Shown one piece after another: positions 15,842 through 24,260 of a stretch of 64,000 nt of DNA (positions are counted from its first letter, which is position 1; each line of letters begins with the position of its first letter). The notes beneath the pieces were generated by a model. That model made no database searches. It saw nothing but the letters and a program-made list of their open reading frames with translations, and had not been told where the DNA came from. This stretch comes from an uncultured Eubacteriales bacterium (GTDB taxonomy: Bacteria; Bacillota; Clostridia; Christensenellales; Aristaeellaceae), in contig OMZY01000003.1 in assembly GCA_900315675.1 (NCBI GenBank), positions 124,001 through 188,000 of the forward strand. Direction: 5' to 3'. The position numbers and the translations under genes are program-made.

Positions 15842-16861
15842 ATGGCTTTGTTTGAGAACTATGAAGGCCGCATGCCTCAGCTGCAGCCTGTCCTGGACAA
15901 GTACGGATTCAAAAACTTCGAAGAGGTGAAGGCTTTCACCAACGGCAAGGGCGTTGACGCTTACTCCATCGTGGAAAGCACCCAGCCCATCTGCTTCGAA
16001 AACGTAAAGTGGGCCTATGAACTGGGCGCCGCTATCGCTATCAAGGAAGGCGCCAAGAACGCTGCTGAAGCCGCCAAGTGGATCGGCACCGCTCTGCAGG
16101 CCTTCTGCATCCCCGGTTCTGTTGCGGACCAGCGCCAGGTCGGTATCGGCCACGGCAACCTGGGCGCCATGCTGCTGGACGAGGAAACCGAGTGCTTCGC
16201 TTTCCTGGCCGGCCACGAATCCTTCGCTGCCGCTGAGGGCGCCATCAAAATCGCCCTGAACGCCAACAAGGTTCGTAAAAAGCCCCTCCGGGTTATCCTG
16301 AACGGCCTGGGCAAGGACGCCGCCATGATCATTTCCCGGATCAACGGCTTCACCTATGTGCAGACCAAGTATGACTACCTGTCCGCTGACGTGAAGGAAG
16401 ATCACGCGCTGACCGTGGTCAAGAAGACCGCTTATTCCACCGGCGACCGTGCCAAGGTTAACTGCTACGGCGCGGACGATGTGCGTGAAGGCGTTGCCAT
16501 CATGTGGCATGAAGGCGCTGACATCTCCATCACCGGTAACTCCACCAACCCCACCCGTTTCCAGCACCCCGTTGCGGGCACCTACAAGAAGGAACGCTGG
16601 GAAGCCGGTAAGAAGTACTTCTCCGTGGCTTCCGGCGGCGGCACCGGCCGTACCCTGCATCCCGACAACATGGCTGCCGGCCCTGCCTCCTACGGCATGA
16701 CCGATACCATGGGCCGTATGCACTCTGACGCGCAGTTCGCCGGTTCTTCCTCCGTTCCCGCTCACGTGGAAATGATGGGATTCCTGGGCGCCGGCAACAA
16801 CCCCATGGTCGGTATGACCGTGGCTGTGGCCGTGGCTGTGCAGGAAGCAATGAACAAATAA
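15842..16861 (+). CDS. GGGtGRT family protein
   Basis: A 339-residue protein named for its signature, here SGGGTGRTLHPDNMAAGPAS near residues 260-280. The ATG at 15842 follows AGGGGAGGTG. Other conserved-looking stretches are GIGHGNLGAMLLDEETECFA, LAGHESFAAAEGAIKIALNA and HVEMMGFLGAGNNPMVGMTV. No signal peptide or membrane segment is visible, so it is cytoplasmic. It is translated directly after the scaffold-like protein and followed by a terminator, forming a two-gene operon. The reaction is not known; the Gly-rich motifs suggest nucleotide or phosphate binding. Confidence 0.88.
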   Translation: MALFENYEGRMPQLQPVLDKYGFKNFEEVKAFTNGKGVDAYSIVESTQPICFENVKWAYELGAAIAIKEGAKNAAEAAKWIGTALQAFCIPGSVADQRQVGIGHGNLGAMLLDEETECFAFLAGHESFAAAEGAIKIALNANKVRKKPLRVILNGLGKDAAMIISRINGFTYVQTKYDYLSADVKEDHALTVVKKTAYSTGDRAKVNCYGADDVREGVAIMWHEGADISITGNSTNPTRFQHPVAGTYKKERWEAGKKYFSVASGGGTGRTLHPDNMAAGPASYGMTDTMGRMHSDAQFAGSSSVPAHVEMMGFLGAGNNPMVGMTVAVAVAVQEAMNK

Positions 16862-16873
16862 GTCCAAATGATC

Positions 16874-16904
16874 AACACTCCCGAAGCTTCTTCGGGAGTG
16901 TTTT
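16874..16904 (+). terminator. Intrinsic terminator of the scaffold/GGGtGRT operon
   Basis: AACACTCCCGAAG pairs perfectly with CTTCGGGAGTGTT across a three-base loop, followed by TTC and further T residues, 12 bp after the stop. Confidence 0.9.
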
Positions 16905-16916
16905 CATTTGGAAATG

Positions 16917-17066
16917 AATATTGAAAACTGAAGACTTAAAAATGAATAATAAGAGTGTTAGCCAGAGACCGTTCCGATATCCAATGCAATCGGAACACCA
17001 TTACGCTAAATATCTGGAACAGAGTAATCACAATTCTTCATTCTTCATTTTTCATTCTTCATTTGG
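16917..17066. repeat. Short intergenic element with heptamer-like ends
   Basis: Degenerate AAAAATGAATAAT-type units at the left face ATTCTTC/ATTTTTC units at the right (17,035-17,061), again in seven-base register and inverted. The centre contains GGAACACCATTACGCTAAAT, similar to GGTACACCATCGCGTTAAAT in the 14.3-15.0 kb element. The remaining 110 bp to the next gene hold a probable promoter region (GGTATATTAAAAT). Confidence 0.65.
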
Positions 17067-17176
17067 CGAAGCCGCTCTGCAGGCCATACTTGCGAAAAGG
17101 GAGCGGGTATATTAAAATATCCCGTGATGTGTTGTGACTCAACGGGCTTGACGGAGAAGGGCGGAGGTCGGGAAAC

Positions 17177-17998
17177 ATGAACGGACAGAAAACGGTCTGG
17201 GTAACCGGCGCTTCCAGCGGTCTGGGACTTCATACCGTTATGCAGCTGCAGAAGGACGGCTGGCGTGTGATTGCCGGCGCCCGCAGCTTTGAGGAAGGCG
17301 AAAAAGACGGCATGTACCGCCTGAAGCTGGACGTGACGGATGAAGACAGTATCCGGCGCTTCTGCGAAAAAGCCGCGGAGATCGCCCTGCCGGACGCGCT
17401 GGTGCAGTGCGCGGGTATGCTGGTGCTGGGTTCCTGTGAGGAAACCGGCACGGAGGAATTCCGCCGCGTCATCGATACCAATTACCTGGGAATGGTCCGG
17501 GTCAACCGGACGGTGCTTCCGCTGATGAGAAAGCAGGGACACGGAAAGATTGTCCTGTTTTCCTCTATTAACGGCCTGATGGGGATTCCTTTCCAGAGCG
17601 CTTATACTGCCAGCAAGCACGCAATCGAGGGATATGCGGAGTGCCTGGCCCTGGAGGTGAAACCCTTCGGCATCCAGGTGATGCTGGTGGAACCCGGGGA
17701 TCACCGGAGCGGAAGCGACAAGTACCGTCCCCACGCGGCGGCGATGAGCGATACTTCTCCCTATGCCGCAGAATATGAAAGCTCTGTTTCTGTCATTGCC
17801 CATGACGAGCATAACGGCTCCGATCCGGATATCCTGGGCCGGAAGATTGCCCGCACGCTGGACAAAAAGAAGATTCCCTTCCGGAAACGGGTTGCCAGTC
17901 CGGATCAGCACCTGGCGGTGTATGTGCACAAACTGCTGCCGGCCAGGCTGAACGCGGCAATCCTCCGTAAGTACTATATTCGAAAGAAGAAACCGTAA
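17177..17998 (+). CDS. Short-chain dehydrogenase/reductase
   Basis: A 273-residue NAD(P)-dependent oxidoreductase with a classical Rossmann start, VWVTGASSGLGLHT (residues 7-20), and the catalytic Ser130, Tyr143 and Lys147 in LFSSINGLMGIPFQSAYTASK. The usual NNAG motif reads QCAG here. The ATG follows GGCGGAGG by about nine bases. The C-terminus is basic (LRKYYIRKKKP), which may help membrane association. It ends two bases before a secreted phosphodiester glycosidase-like gene, so they are co-transcribed. The substrate cannot be told from sequence. Confidence 0.9.
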   Translation: MNGQKTVWVTGASSGLGLHTVMQLQKDGWRVIAGARSFEEGEKDGMYRLKLDVTDEDSIRRFCEKAAEIALPDALVQCAGMLVLGSCEETGTEEFRRVIDTNYLGMVRVNRTVLPLMRKQGHGKIVLFSSINGLMGIPFQSAYTASKHAIEGYAECLALEVKPFGIQVMLVEPGDHRSGSDKYRPHAAAMSDTSPYAAEYESSVSVIAHDEHNGSDPDILGRKIARTLDKKKIPFRKRVASPDQHLAVYVHKLLPARLNAAILRKYYIRKKKP

Positions 17999-18000
17999 CG

Positions 18001-18999
18001 ATGAAGATGATGAAGAAACTGACAAGCCTGCTGATGGTTCTGCTCCTCCTGCTGCCTGGCCTCTCCCTTGCGGAGGAGACGGAGAAGGACGGCTGGCACT
18101 TCGACGAAAAGGGCTTCCTGACCGGGGAGGACAATCCCGGGGAGGAGTATATCCTCGAGGACGAGGACAAGGGCGTCTGGCAGTATGCTTCCAAAGACCT
18201 GTCGATTAAAATCAACCGTTTCCGGGAACAGACGAAGAAGAAAAAGAAGCAGGAATACTGCGTAGCGGAAATCTGGACTTCTCCCGATTCCCCGCTGGGC
18301 GTGATCCAGTCCGCTCCCAAGGACAGCCTGAAGCTGAAGGGCGTGGCATACGCCGGCATGGAACAGCGCCATGTGGAGGATCTGATCGAAAAGAACCCCT
18401 CTGTGCTGGCGGTTTCCGACGATATGTACGGCCTGCGGATCATTCCTGTCGGCAAGGGAAAAACCAAGTATGATTATCATGGCGTGATCATCCGCAACGG
18501 TGAAGTGATCGCCACCAAAACCCGCAACAGTAAAAAGAAGCGCTCCTGGCCGAACCTGGATACCATGGCGGTATATCAGGACGGCAGCATGAAGACCTTT
18601 GACTGCGACGCGCTGACTGCGGAGGAGTACCTGGAACAGGGCGCAGTGCAGGTGTTTGCCTTCGGCCCCTGGCTGCTGTCGGAGGGACAGGTACATCCGA
18701 ACCTGGAAAAGATCAACAACTATTCCGAGCCCCGGGTAGCCCTGGGAATGATTGAGCCTTATCACTATATCCTGATCGTGACTGCCGGCAGACCGACGAA
18801 GAAATACCAGGGCTATAAGCTGACCTGGCTGGCGGATAAGATGCTGGAGTACGGCTGCACGGAAGCCCTGAACCTGGACGGCGGTGACACGGTAGCCCTG
18901 GCGTTCAACAACAAAATCATCATTCACGGAAACATGGAGGCCAAGAACCTCCGGAACCTTGGCAGCATGATTGCCTTCGGGGAGCGAGGTGAGCAGTGA
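18001..18999 (+). CDS. Secreted phosphodiester glycosidase-like (NAGPA domain) protein, copy 1
   Basis: A 332-residue exported protein. The signal peptide is MKMMKKLTSLLMVLLLLLPG followed by LSLAEE. The body is one NAGPA domain: CVAEIWTSPD, VSDDMYGLRI, GVIIRNGEV, MAVYQDGSMKTFDCD, VFAFGPWLLSEGQV, LGMIEPYHYILIVTAGRP and the signature EALNLDGGDTVALAFNN, where the usual GGGS/T is GGDT. The start lies two bases after the SDR stop. It is a close relative of the gene at 19,165 and, in its catalytic part, of the LRR protein at 7.8-9.6 kb. The natural substrate is unknown. Confidence 0.85.
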   Translation: MKMMKKLTSLLMVLLLLLPGLSLAEETEKDGWHFDEKGFLTGEDNPGEEYILEDEDKGVWQYASKDLSIKINRFREQTKKKKKQEYCVAEIWTSPDSPLGVIQSAPKDSLKLKGVAYAGMEQRHVEDLIEKNPSVLAVSDDMYGLRIIPVGKGKTKYDYHGVIIRNGEVIATKTRNSKKKRSWPNLDTMAVYQDGSMKTFDCDALTAEEYLEQGAVQVFAFGPWLLSEGQVHPNLEKINNYSEPRVALGMIEPYHYILIVTAGRPTKKYQGYKLTWLADKMLEYGCTEALNLDGGDTVALAFNNKIIIHGNMEAKNLRNLGSMIAFGERGEQ

Positions 19000-19130
19000 C
19001 CCTGTGGGTCATTTGCCGAAGGCAAAAGCGACACCGAACGAGTCAACCGAAACGAGCATCGAGTCCGCTCCAAGGACGAGAGGCGACGATTGAGGTTGCG
19101 GATGCGCTCCGCTTGTCATTCCGACTAAAT
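19000..19130. repeat. Intergenic repeat copy between the two NAGPA paralogues
   Basis: Bases about 19,042-19,104 are a third copy of the ~60-bp unit found twice at 14.57-14.71 kb: TCAACCGAAA at the left, GATTGAGGTTGCGGA at the right, and a different middle. A small hairpin (TTTGCCGAAGGCAAA) precedes it. No promoter stands out, so the second paralogue may be read from the first gene's transcript. Confidence 0.6.
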
Positions 19131-19164
19131 TGAAACAGAGGAACAAAGAAGAAGCTTGAACACA

Positions 19165-20145
19165 ATGAAACGCTTATCAGTACTTTTCCTGGCACTGCTG
19201 TTCGCTTTGCACGGAGTTTCCCTTGCGGAGGAAACGGCCGGGGAATGGCACTTTGACGAAAAGGGTTTCCTGACCGGAGAGAATCCCGGGGAGGAATACC
19301 TGCTGGAGGACGCGGAAAACGGAATCTGGCAGTACGCGTCGAAGGATCTGTCGGTGAAAATTACCCGGGTCCGGGAACAATATAATAAAAAGAAAATCCG
19401 GGAATACTGCGTGGCGGAGATCTGGGCTTCGGAAGATTCTCCGATGGAGGCGATCCTGACTGCACCGAAGGGGAAATGGCCGGAGGGCGTCAACCAGGTC
19501 AGCCCGGAGCTGCTGGTGCAGAAGCATCCCTGTATTTTCGCCATGTCGGACGACTACTACGGATCCCGGCAGCAGAATATCCTCCGGAAGACGAATGTGG
19601 TGCAGCCCGGGGTGATTATCCGCAACGGGGAAATCCGCTGGGAGAAGACGAAAGCAACCGGCAGCAAATACGGCCGGCACCGTCCCTGCCTGGATACGCT
19701 GGCCGTGTATCAGGACGGCAGCATGAAGACCCACATTTCGGATGAACTGACCGCGCAGGAATACCTGGATCAGGGCGCGGTGCATACCTTTGCCTTCGGT
19801 CCCTGGCTGATCCATGAGGGAAAGATCAACGAGAAGGAAGCGGCGGAAGGCTGCGGCTACTATGAACAGATGGAACCCCTCACCGGCCTGGGCATGATTG
19901 AACCCTATCACTATATTGCCATTATCGCCCGGGGACGGCCGAAGGACAAATACGCCGGCGTCCGACTGAGCTGGCTGGCGGACAAAATGCTGGAACTGGG
20001 CTGTACGGAAGCTCTGAACCTGGACGGCGGCGGGACGGCCTGCATGTTCTTCAACGGCAAGGTAGTTATCCAGGGCCAGCCCAACCTGCGGTCCATGGGC
20101 AGCATGATTACCTTCGGACTGAAGGAAGAGACGGAACAGGAATAA
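19165..20145 (+). CDS. Secreted phosphodiester glycosidase-like (NAGPA domain) protein, copy 2
   Basis: A 326-residue exported protein with the signal peptide MKRLSVLFLALLFALHGVSL then AEE. The layout matches the preceding paralogue throughout (EWHFDEKGFLTGE, GIWQYASKDLSVKI, REYCVAEIWASED), and the signature here is the more usual LNLDGGGTACMFFNG. The two are a tandem duplication that has diverged, copy 2 keeping the canonical glycine triplet. An in-frame TTG nine bases upstream is possible, but the ATG gives a standard signal peptide. No terminator separates the copies. Confidence 0.85.
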   Translation: MKRLSVLFLALLFALHGVSLAEETAGEWHFDEKGFLTGENPGEEYLLEDAENGIWQYASKDLSVKITRVREQYNKKKIREYCVAEIWASEDSPMEAILTAPKGKWPEGVNQVSPELLVQKHPCIFAMSDDYYGSRQQNILRKTNVVQPGVIIRNGEIRWEKTKATGSKYGRHRPCLDTLAVYQDGSMKTHISDELTAQEYLDQGAVHTFAFGPWLIHEGKINEKEAAEGCGYYEQMEPLTGLGMIEPYHYIAIIARGRPKDKYAGVRLSWLADKMLELGCTEALNLDGGGTACMFFNGKVVIQGQPNLRSMGSMITFGLKEETEQE

Positions 20146-20228
20146 AGATTGGCAGCGGTACACTCCGCTGCCGTTTTTGCTTGATTTATAACCGATCTTA
20201 CGGTATAATGCGCAGGCGCCTTAAGCGC

Positions 20229-20270
20229 GGTGAGTTCGAGACCTTCCTCACCTAAAACAAAACTAAAGGA
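20229..20270 (+). promoter_or_regulatory. preQ1-I riboswitch upstream of queT
   Basis: P1 stem GGTGAG (20,229-20,234) pairs with CTCACC (20,247-20,252) around the loop TTCGAGACCTTC; the A-rich tail TAAAACAAAACTAAAGG then lets CCTT of the loop pair with AAGG. This is the compact H-type pseudoknot of the class I preQ1 aptamer. The tail's AAAGGA is also the ribosome binding site of queT, so ligand binding should block translation. Confidence 0.85.
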
Positions 20271-20282
20271 TGGGAAACTGAA

Positions 20283-20771
20283 ATGAATAACATCAAAACG
20301 AAGCAACTGGTAACCGGCGGTATGATTGCCGCCATCTATGTGGTACTGACGGTGCTTGCGGCCCAGTTCAACCTGGCCAGCGGAGCAATCCAGGTCCGCT
20401 TTTCCGAAGCCCTGACGATCCTGCCGGTGTTTACCGTCGCGGCGGTGCCCGGCCTGGCGATCGGCTGCGTGCTGGCGAATCTGCTGACCGGCTGTGCTGT
20501 CTGGGACGTGGTGTTCGGCAGCGTGGCCACGCTGATCGGCGCGATCGGAACCCGTCTGCTGAAGAATAAGCCCCTGCTGGCCTGGATTCCTCCGGTGCTC
20601 AGCAATATGGCGATTGTTCCGATCATCCTGATCAAGGTTTATGCCGTACCGGACGCCTGGTGGTTCCTGGTGCTGACGGTCGGCGCCGGGGAAGTGCTTT
20701 CCTGCGGCGTGCTGGGCCTGCTCCTGTGGAGATCCCTGAAGAACATCCCGGCGATCAAAGAAATGAAATAA
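20283..20771 (+). CDS. queT: QueT-family queuosine precursor transporter (ECF S component)
   Basis: A 162-residue hydrophobic protein with five or six membrane segments that starts MNNIKTKQLVTGGMIAAIYV. It shows the QueT-family pattern AAIYVVLTVLAAQFNLASGA, then IQVRFSEALTILPVFTVAAV, PGLAIGCVLANLL and GSVATLIGAIGTRLL. It is the substrate-binding unit of an energy-coupling-factor importer for a queuosine precursor such as preQ1; the shared ECF energising module is not in the window. The preQ1 riboswitch in its leader supports both substrate and regulation. It is a single-gene unit with a terminator. Confidence 0.92.
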   Translation: MNNIKTKQLVTGGMIAAIYVVLTVLAAQFNLASGAIQVRFSEALTILPVFTVAAVPGLAIGCVLANLLTGCAVWDVVFGSVATLIGAIGTRLLKNKPLLAWIPPVLSNMAIVPIILIKVYAVPDAWWFLVLTVGAGEVLSCGVLGLLLWRSLKNIPAIKEMK

Positions 20772-20783
20772 GTTTGCTGAAAC

Positions 20784-20832
20784 AAAAACCCCCGCTTTTC
20801 CCTAAGGTCTCGGGAACGGCGGGGGTTTTTTT
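20784..20832 (+). terminator. Intrinsic terminator of queT
   Basis: CCCCCGC pairs with GCGGGGG, with an inner TTCCC/GGGAA stem, followed by seven T residues (20,826-20,832). Confidence 0.9.
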
Positions 20833-20833
20833 C

Positions 20834-21062
20834 AATTAACAATTAACAATGAACAATGAATAATTATCCGCTGCGACGGGGGAGATTTCTCGACTCCCTC
20901 CGGTCGCTCGAAATGACAATGTGGAGGCAACGGAGAAGAGAAATGTGACAAAGGGACGGGGTAAAAGTCAAACTTCGCATGACATTAACCCCGTCCCTCG
21001 TGTCAACTTCCCGCATTGCGCGATGGGGAAGACACTATATCATTGTTCATTATTCATTGCTT
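20834..21062. repeat. Intergenic element with inverted heptamer ends
   Basis: Left end: AATTAAC, AATTAAC, AATGAAC, AATGAAT units, the same tract as at 5,010. Right end: ATTGTTC, ATTATTC, ATTG units, inverted. Inside are the shared module (GGAGATTTCTCGACTCCCTC then CGGTCGCTCGAAATGACA, reverse orientation of the 59.5-kb copy) and a long hairpin with AGGGACGGGGT / ACCCCGTCCCT arms (20,955-20,999). No gene is seen. Confidence 0.75.
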
Positions 21063-21083
21063 TATCGCAAATAACGTTCCGCG

Positions 21084-22568
21084 TTATTTGTGATAAAGCT
21101 TATGGCTCTGGTATCCCGGATCGCAGGTCAGGGTGACGCCCAGGCGGCGGAAGGTGTTGTCGTCCACCGCGGGGAGAATGACAGTGGAATGGGCTTCGCA
21201 GTTCTTCAGCTTCGGCAGCTTGCTCAGGGCCCGGGCGGCGTTGTAGTTGGTCGCCGCGGAAACAGACAGGGCTACCAGCACCTCGTCGGAATGCAGTCTC
21301 GGGTTGTGGTTGCCCAGGTACTTGCACTTCAGGTCCTGTACGGGCTCGATAACTTCGGGAGAGATCAGGTGGGCTTTCTTCGGGATCCGGGCCAGCTTCT
21401 TCAGCGCGTTCAGGATCACCGCGGCGGAGGGTCCGAGCAGGTCCGTGGTTTTGCCGGTGACGATCTCGCCGTTGGGCAGCTCAATGGCCAGGGCGGGATG
21501 GCCGGTGGCTTCTGCTTTGGCGCGGGCGGCCGCCATCACGGGACGGAGTTCATTCTCATTCAGGTTCAGCTGCTTCATGAGCAGGAGAATCTTTTCCGCC
21601 TCTTCCTTCGTGGCATGGCCCTGCAGGAAGGAGCAGCGGGCGGTGTAGTACCGGCGGATGATTTCCTTTTCAGCGGCTTCGCGGCAGGCGTCGTCATCGG
21701 TGATGCAGTAGCCTACCATGTTCACGCCCATGTCCGTCGGGCTCTTGTAGGGGGATTTGCCCCACACATGCTCGAAGAGGGCGTTGAGCACCGGGAAGAT
21801 TTCGATGTCCCGGTTATAGTTGACGGTGGTCTGACCGTAGGCTTCCAGGTGGAAGGGGTCGATCATATTCACGTCGCTCAGGTCCGCGGTGGCGGCTTCA
21901 TAGGCCACGTTGACCGGATGCTTGAGCGGGAGGTTCCAGATGGGGAAGGTTTCAAACTTGGCGTAGCCGGCCTTGATGCCCCGGCGGTTTTCCTGGTACA
22001 GCTGGCTGAGGCAGGTGGCCATCTTGCCGCTGCCGGGACCGGGAGCGGTCACCAGCACCAGGGGGCGGGTGGTTTCCACATAGTCGTTCCGGCCGAAACC
22101 GTCATCGCTGACGATGTGCTCAATATTGGTGGGATATCCTTCAATGGGGTAGTGACGGTAGGTTTTGATGCCCTGGGCGTTCAGCCGCTGTTCAAAGGCG
22201 ACGGCGGCGGGCTGCCCGGCCCAGCGGGTGAGTACCACGGAGCCTACGTACAGGCCGATGCTCCGGAAGGCGTCGATCAGCCGCAGGGTGTCCAGGTCGT
22301 AGGTGATGCCCAGGTCCCCGCGGATTTTGCTGGTTTCGATGTCGTTGGCGTTGACCGCGATCAGGATTTCTTCCTTGTCCTTCATCTTCAGCAGCATCTG
22401 GACCTTGCTGTCCGGCTTGAAACCGGGAAGGACGCGGCTGGCGTGGAAGTCGTCAAACAGCTTGCCGCCCAGCTCAAGATAGAGCTTGCCGCCGAATTCG
22501 TCGATGCGCTGCATAATGCGCTCTGACTGCATCTTGGTATATTTGTCATGGTCAAAACCGAGCTTCAT
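21084..22568 (-). CDS. DUF1846 family protein
   Basis: A 494-residue cytoplasmic protein that begins MKLGFDHDKYTKMQSERIMQ, followed by RIDEFGGKLYLELGGKLFDD. The family is widespread in Firmicutes, but its biochemical activity is not established as far as I know. A phosphate-binding-type loop, TAPGPGSGKMATCLSQLY, lies near residues 175-195 and suggests nucleotide handling. The start at 22568 follows GGGGGAAAGACGG, a weak ribosome binding site; codons upstream of it are not family-like. It is transcribed alone, convergent to the 20.8-kb element and divergent from the SRP RNA. Confidence 0.88.
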   Translation of the reverse strand: MKLGFDHDKYTKMQSERIMQRIDEFGGKLYLELGGKLFDDFHASRVLPGFKPDSKVQMLLKMKDKEEILIAVNANDIETSKIRGDLGITYDLDTLRLIDAFRSIGLYVGSVVLTRWAGQPAAVAFEQRLNAQGIKTYRHYPIEGYPTNIEHIVSDDGFGRNDYVETTRPLVLVTAPGPGSGKMATCLSQLYQENRRGIKAGYAKFETFPIWNLPLKHPVNVAYEAATADLSDVNMIDPFHLEAYGQTTVNYNRDIEIFPVLNALFEHVWGKSPYKSPTDMGVNMVGYCITDDDACREAAEKEIIRRYYTARCSFLQGHATKEEAEKILLLMKQLNLNENELRPVMAAARAKAEATGHPALAIELPNGEIVTGKTTDLLGPSAAVILNALKKLARIPKKAHLISPEVIEPVQDLKCKYLGNHNPRLHSDEVLVALSVSAATNYNAARALSKLPKLKNCEAHSTVILPAVDDNTFRRLGVTLTCDPGYQSHKLYHK

Positions 22569-22732
22569 CTTCCGTCTTTCCCCCTTGTTCCGAAGAATCA
22601 AAACACAAAAGGTATTTTACGCTTTTCAGGCGTTCCCGGTCAAGGTGTATACGAATCATCAGGCAAAAAAATACAATGTAACCCGCCGGGAAAAGAAAAA
22701 CAAAAACCCTCAGGGAAAGAAGCCTCCGGCTC

Positions 22733-22761
22733 TTGCTTTTCATGGCGGAAAACGGTATACT
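22733..22761 (+). promoter_or_regulatory. Promoter of the SRP RNA gene
   Basis: TTGCTT, 17 bases, TATACT. The expected transcription start near 22,768 coincides with the first base pair of the SRP RNA terminal helix. Confidence 0.75.
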
Positions 22762-22768
22762 ATGCATT

Positions 22769-22897
22769 GCCGTTTGCGCGATGAGGATTGGGTCCTGTGC
22801 GATCCTCCGGTGTGAACCCTGTCAGGTCCTGACGGAAGCAGCAGTAAGCGCTTGCGAGGATGTGCTGCAGGGGTGCCCGGTCTGAGCGCAGGCGGTT
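22769..22897 (+). ncRNA. ffs: Signal recognition particle RNA (small bacterial type)
   Basis: The domain IV core is clear: GTCAGGTCC, a tetraloop TGAC, then GGAAGCAGCAG, where E. coli has GGAA as the loop. The ends pair as CCGTTTGCGC with GCGCAGGCGG (two wobbles), followed inward by GATTGGG/CCCGGTC and GATCCTC/GAGGATG, giving the single long hairpin of 4.5S-type RNA without an Alu domain. Eight T residues after 22,895 serve as terminator. It works with Ffh to target membrane proteins. Confidence 0.92.
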
Positions 22898-22982
22898 TTT
22901 TTTCTGTTCCGGGCATTGTATGCATATGGAAATATTGCTATACTTGCTTGGTGCAATTTTCTAGAGAGAAGGGTGATTTGCA

Positions 22983-24218
22983 ATGGAACTGGAACTGATC
23001 CGTCAGGCTGATCCTGAAGTAGCCGAGGCCATCGGGCTGGAGCTGAACCGTCAGCGGACCCATGTTGAACTGATTGCCAGCGAGAACTTTGTTTCTCCGG
23101 CGGTTATGGCGGCCATGGGTACCTGCCTTACAAACAAATACGCTGAGGGTTATCCGGGTAAACGCTATTACGGCGGATGCGAGTGCGTGGATATTATTGA
23201 AGACCTGGCCCGCACGAGAGCCTGCAAGCTCTTCGGCGCAGAACACGCCAATGTCCAGCCCCACAGCGGCGCCCAGGCAAATATGGCTGTCTACTTCGCC
23301 ATGCTCAAGCCCGGCGATACGGTGATGGGCATGGGCCTTTCCAACGGCGGTCACCTGACCCACGGCAGCCCCGTGAATATGTCCGGTTCCTATTTCAATT
23401 TCGTTCCCTACGGCGTTTCCTCTGAAACCGAGATGATCGATTATGAAGACGTGCGCCGCATTGCCCTGGAGTGCAAGCCGAAGATGATCGTCGCCGGCGC
23501 CTCCGCCTATCCCCGGGTAATTGACTTCCCGAAGCTGCGCGAGATCGCGGACGAAGTCGGCGCCCTGCTGATGGTGGACATGGCCCACATCGCCGGCCTG
23601 GTGGCCGCCGGTGAGCATCCCAGCCCCGTTCCCTTTGCTGATTTTGTGACTACCACCACCCATAAGACCCTGCGCGGTCCCCGCGGCGGTATGATCCTGT
23701 GCCGGGAAGAGTATGCCAAGGCCATCGACAAGGCCATCTTCCCCGGAACCCAGGGCGGCCCGCTGGAGCATGTGATTGCCGGCAAGGCGGTTTGCTTCGG
23801 CGAAGCGCTGAAGGAAGACTTCCGGACCTATCAGCATCAGATCATCCTGAACGCGAAAGCTATGGAAAAGACCTTCCGTGAAGAAGGCGTCCGCATGGTG
23901 TCCGGCGGAACGGACAACCACCTGCTGCTGCTGGACTTCACCGGCACGGAAATGACCGGCAAGCAGATGGAAAACCTGCTGGAGGCCGCCAACATCACGG
24001 TGAACAAGAACACCGTGCCCAATGAAACCCGCAGCCCCTTCGTGACCAGCGGTATCCGCGTGGGTACCCCCGCCGCCACCTCCAGGGGACTGAAGGAAGC
24101 GGAATTTGCGAAGGTTGCCGGCTGGATCGCACAGGTCCTGCGCGAAGGCGAAGCCGCCGTTCCGGAAATCAAGAAGCAGGTGGAGGCCATGATGGCTAAT
24201 TACCCGCTGTACGCGTAA
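22983..24218 (+). CDS. glyA: Serine hydroxymethyltransferase
   Basis: A 411-residue PLP enzyme converting serine and tetrahydrofolate to glycine and methylene-THF. Signatures are [35 protein letters not shown], and [14 protein letters not shown] with the PLP Lys at residue 228. The length is typical. The ATG follows AGAGAAGGG. It supplies one-carbon units that the metF and metH genes at 60-64 kb consume. It is a single-gene unit with a terminator, directly downstream of the SRP RNA. Confidence 0.98.
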   Translation: MELELIRQADPEVAEAIGLELNRQRTHVELIASENFVSPAVMAAMGTCLTNKYAEGYPGKRYYGGCECVDIIEDLARTRACKLFGAEHANVQPHSGAQANMAVYFAMLKPGDTVMGMGLSNGGHLTHGSPVNMSGSYFNFVPYGVSSETEMIDYEDVRRIALECKPKMIVAGASAYPRVIDFPKLREIADEVGALLMVDMAHIAGLVAAGEHPSPVPFADFVTTTTHKTLRGPRGGMILCREEYAKAIDKAIFPGTQGGPLEHVIAGKAVCFGEALKEDFRTYQHQIILNAKAMEKTFREEGVRMVSGGTDNHLLLLDFTGTEMTGKQMENLLEAANITVNKNTVPNETRSPFVTSGIRVGTPAATSRGLKEAEFAKVAGWIAQVLREGEAAVPEIKKQVEAMMANYPLYA

Positions 24219-24231
24219 GAAAGACATTCTC

Positions 24232-24260
24232 ACGGACTGCCCTTTGGCAGTCCGTTTTTT
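24232..24260 (+). terminator. Intrinsic terminator of glyA
   Basis: ACGGACTGCC / GGCAGTCCGT with a four-base loop and a T-run of six. Confidence 0.93.

Noticed and set aside
16017-16353. Open frames opposite or overlapping rpsB, tsf, the scaffold pair and other housekeeping genes.
   Set aside because: They are Arg/Ser/Pro-rich shadow frames with no ribosome binding sites and no motifs.
20900-21000. Possible CRISPR-like repeats in the intergenic elements.
   Set aside because: Repeat units are seven bases or are unevenly spaced palindromes; there are no 25-40 bp repeats with unique spacers of constant length and no cas genes.
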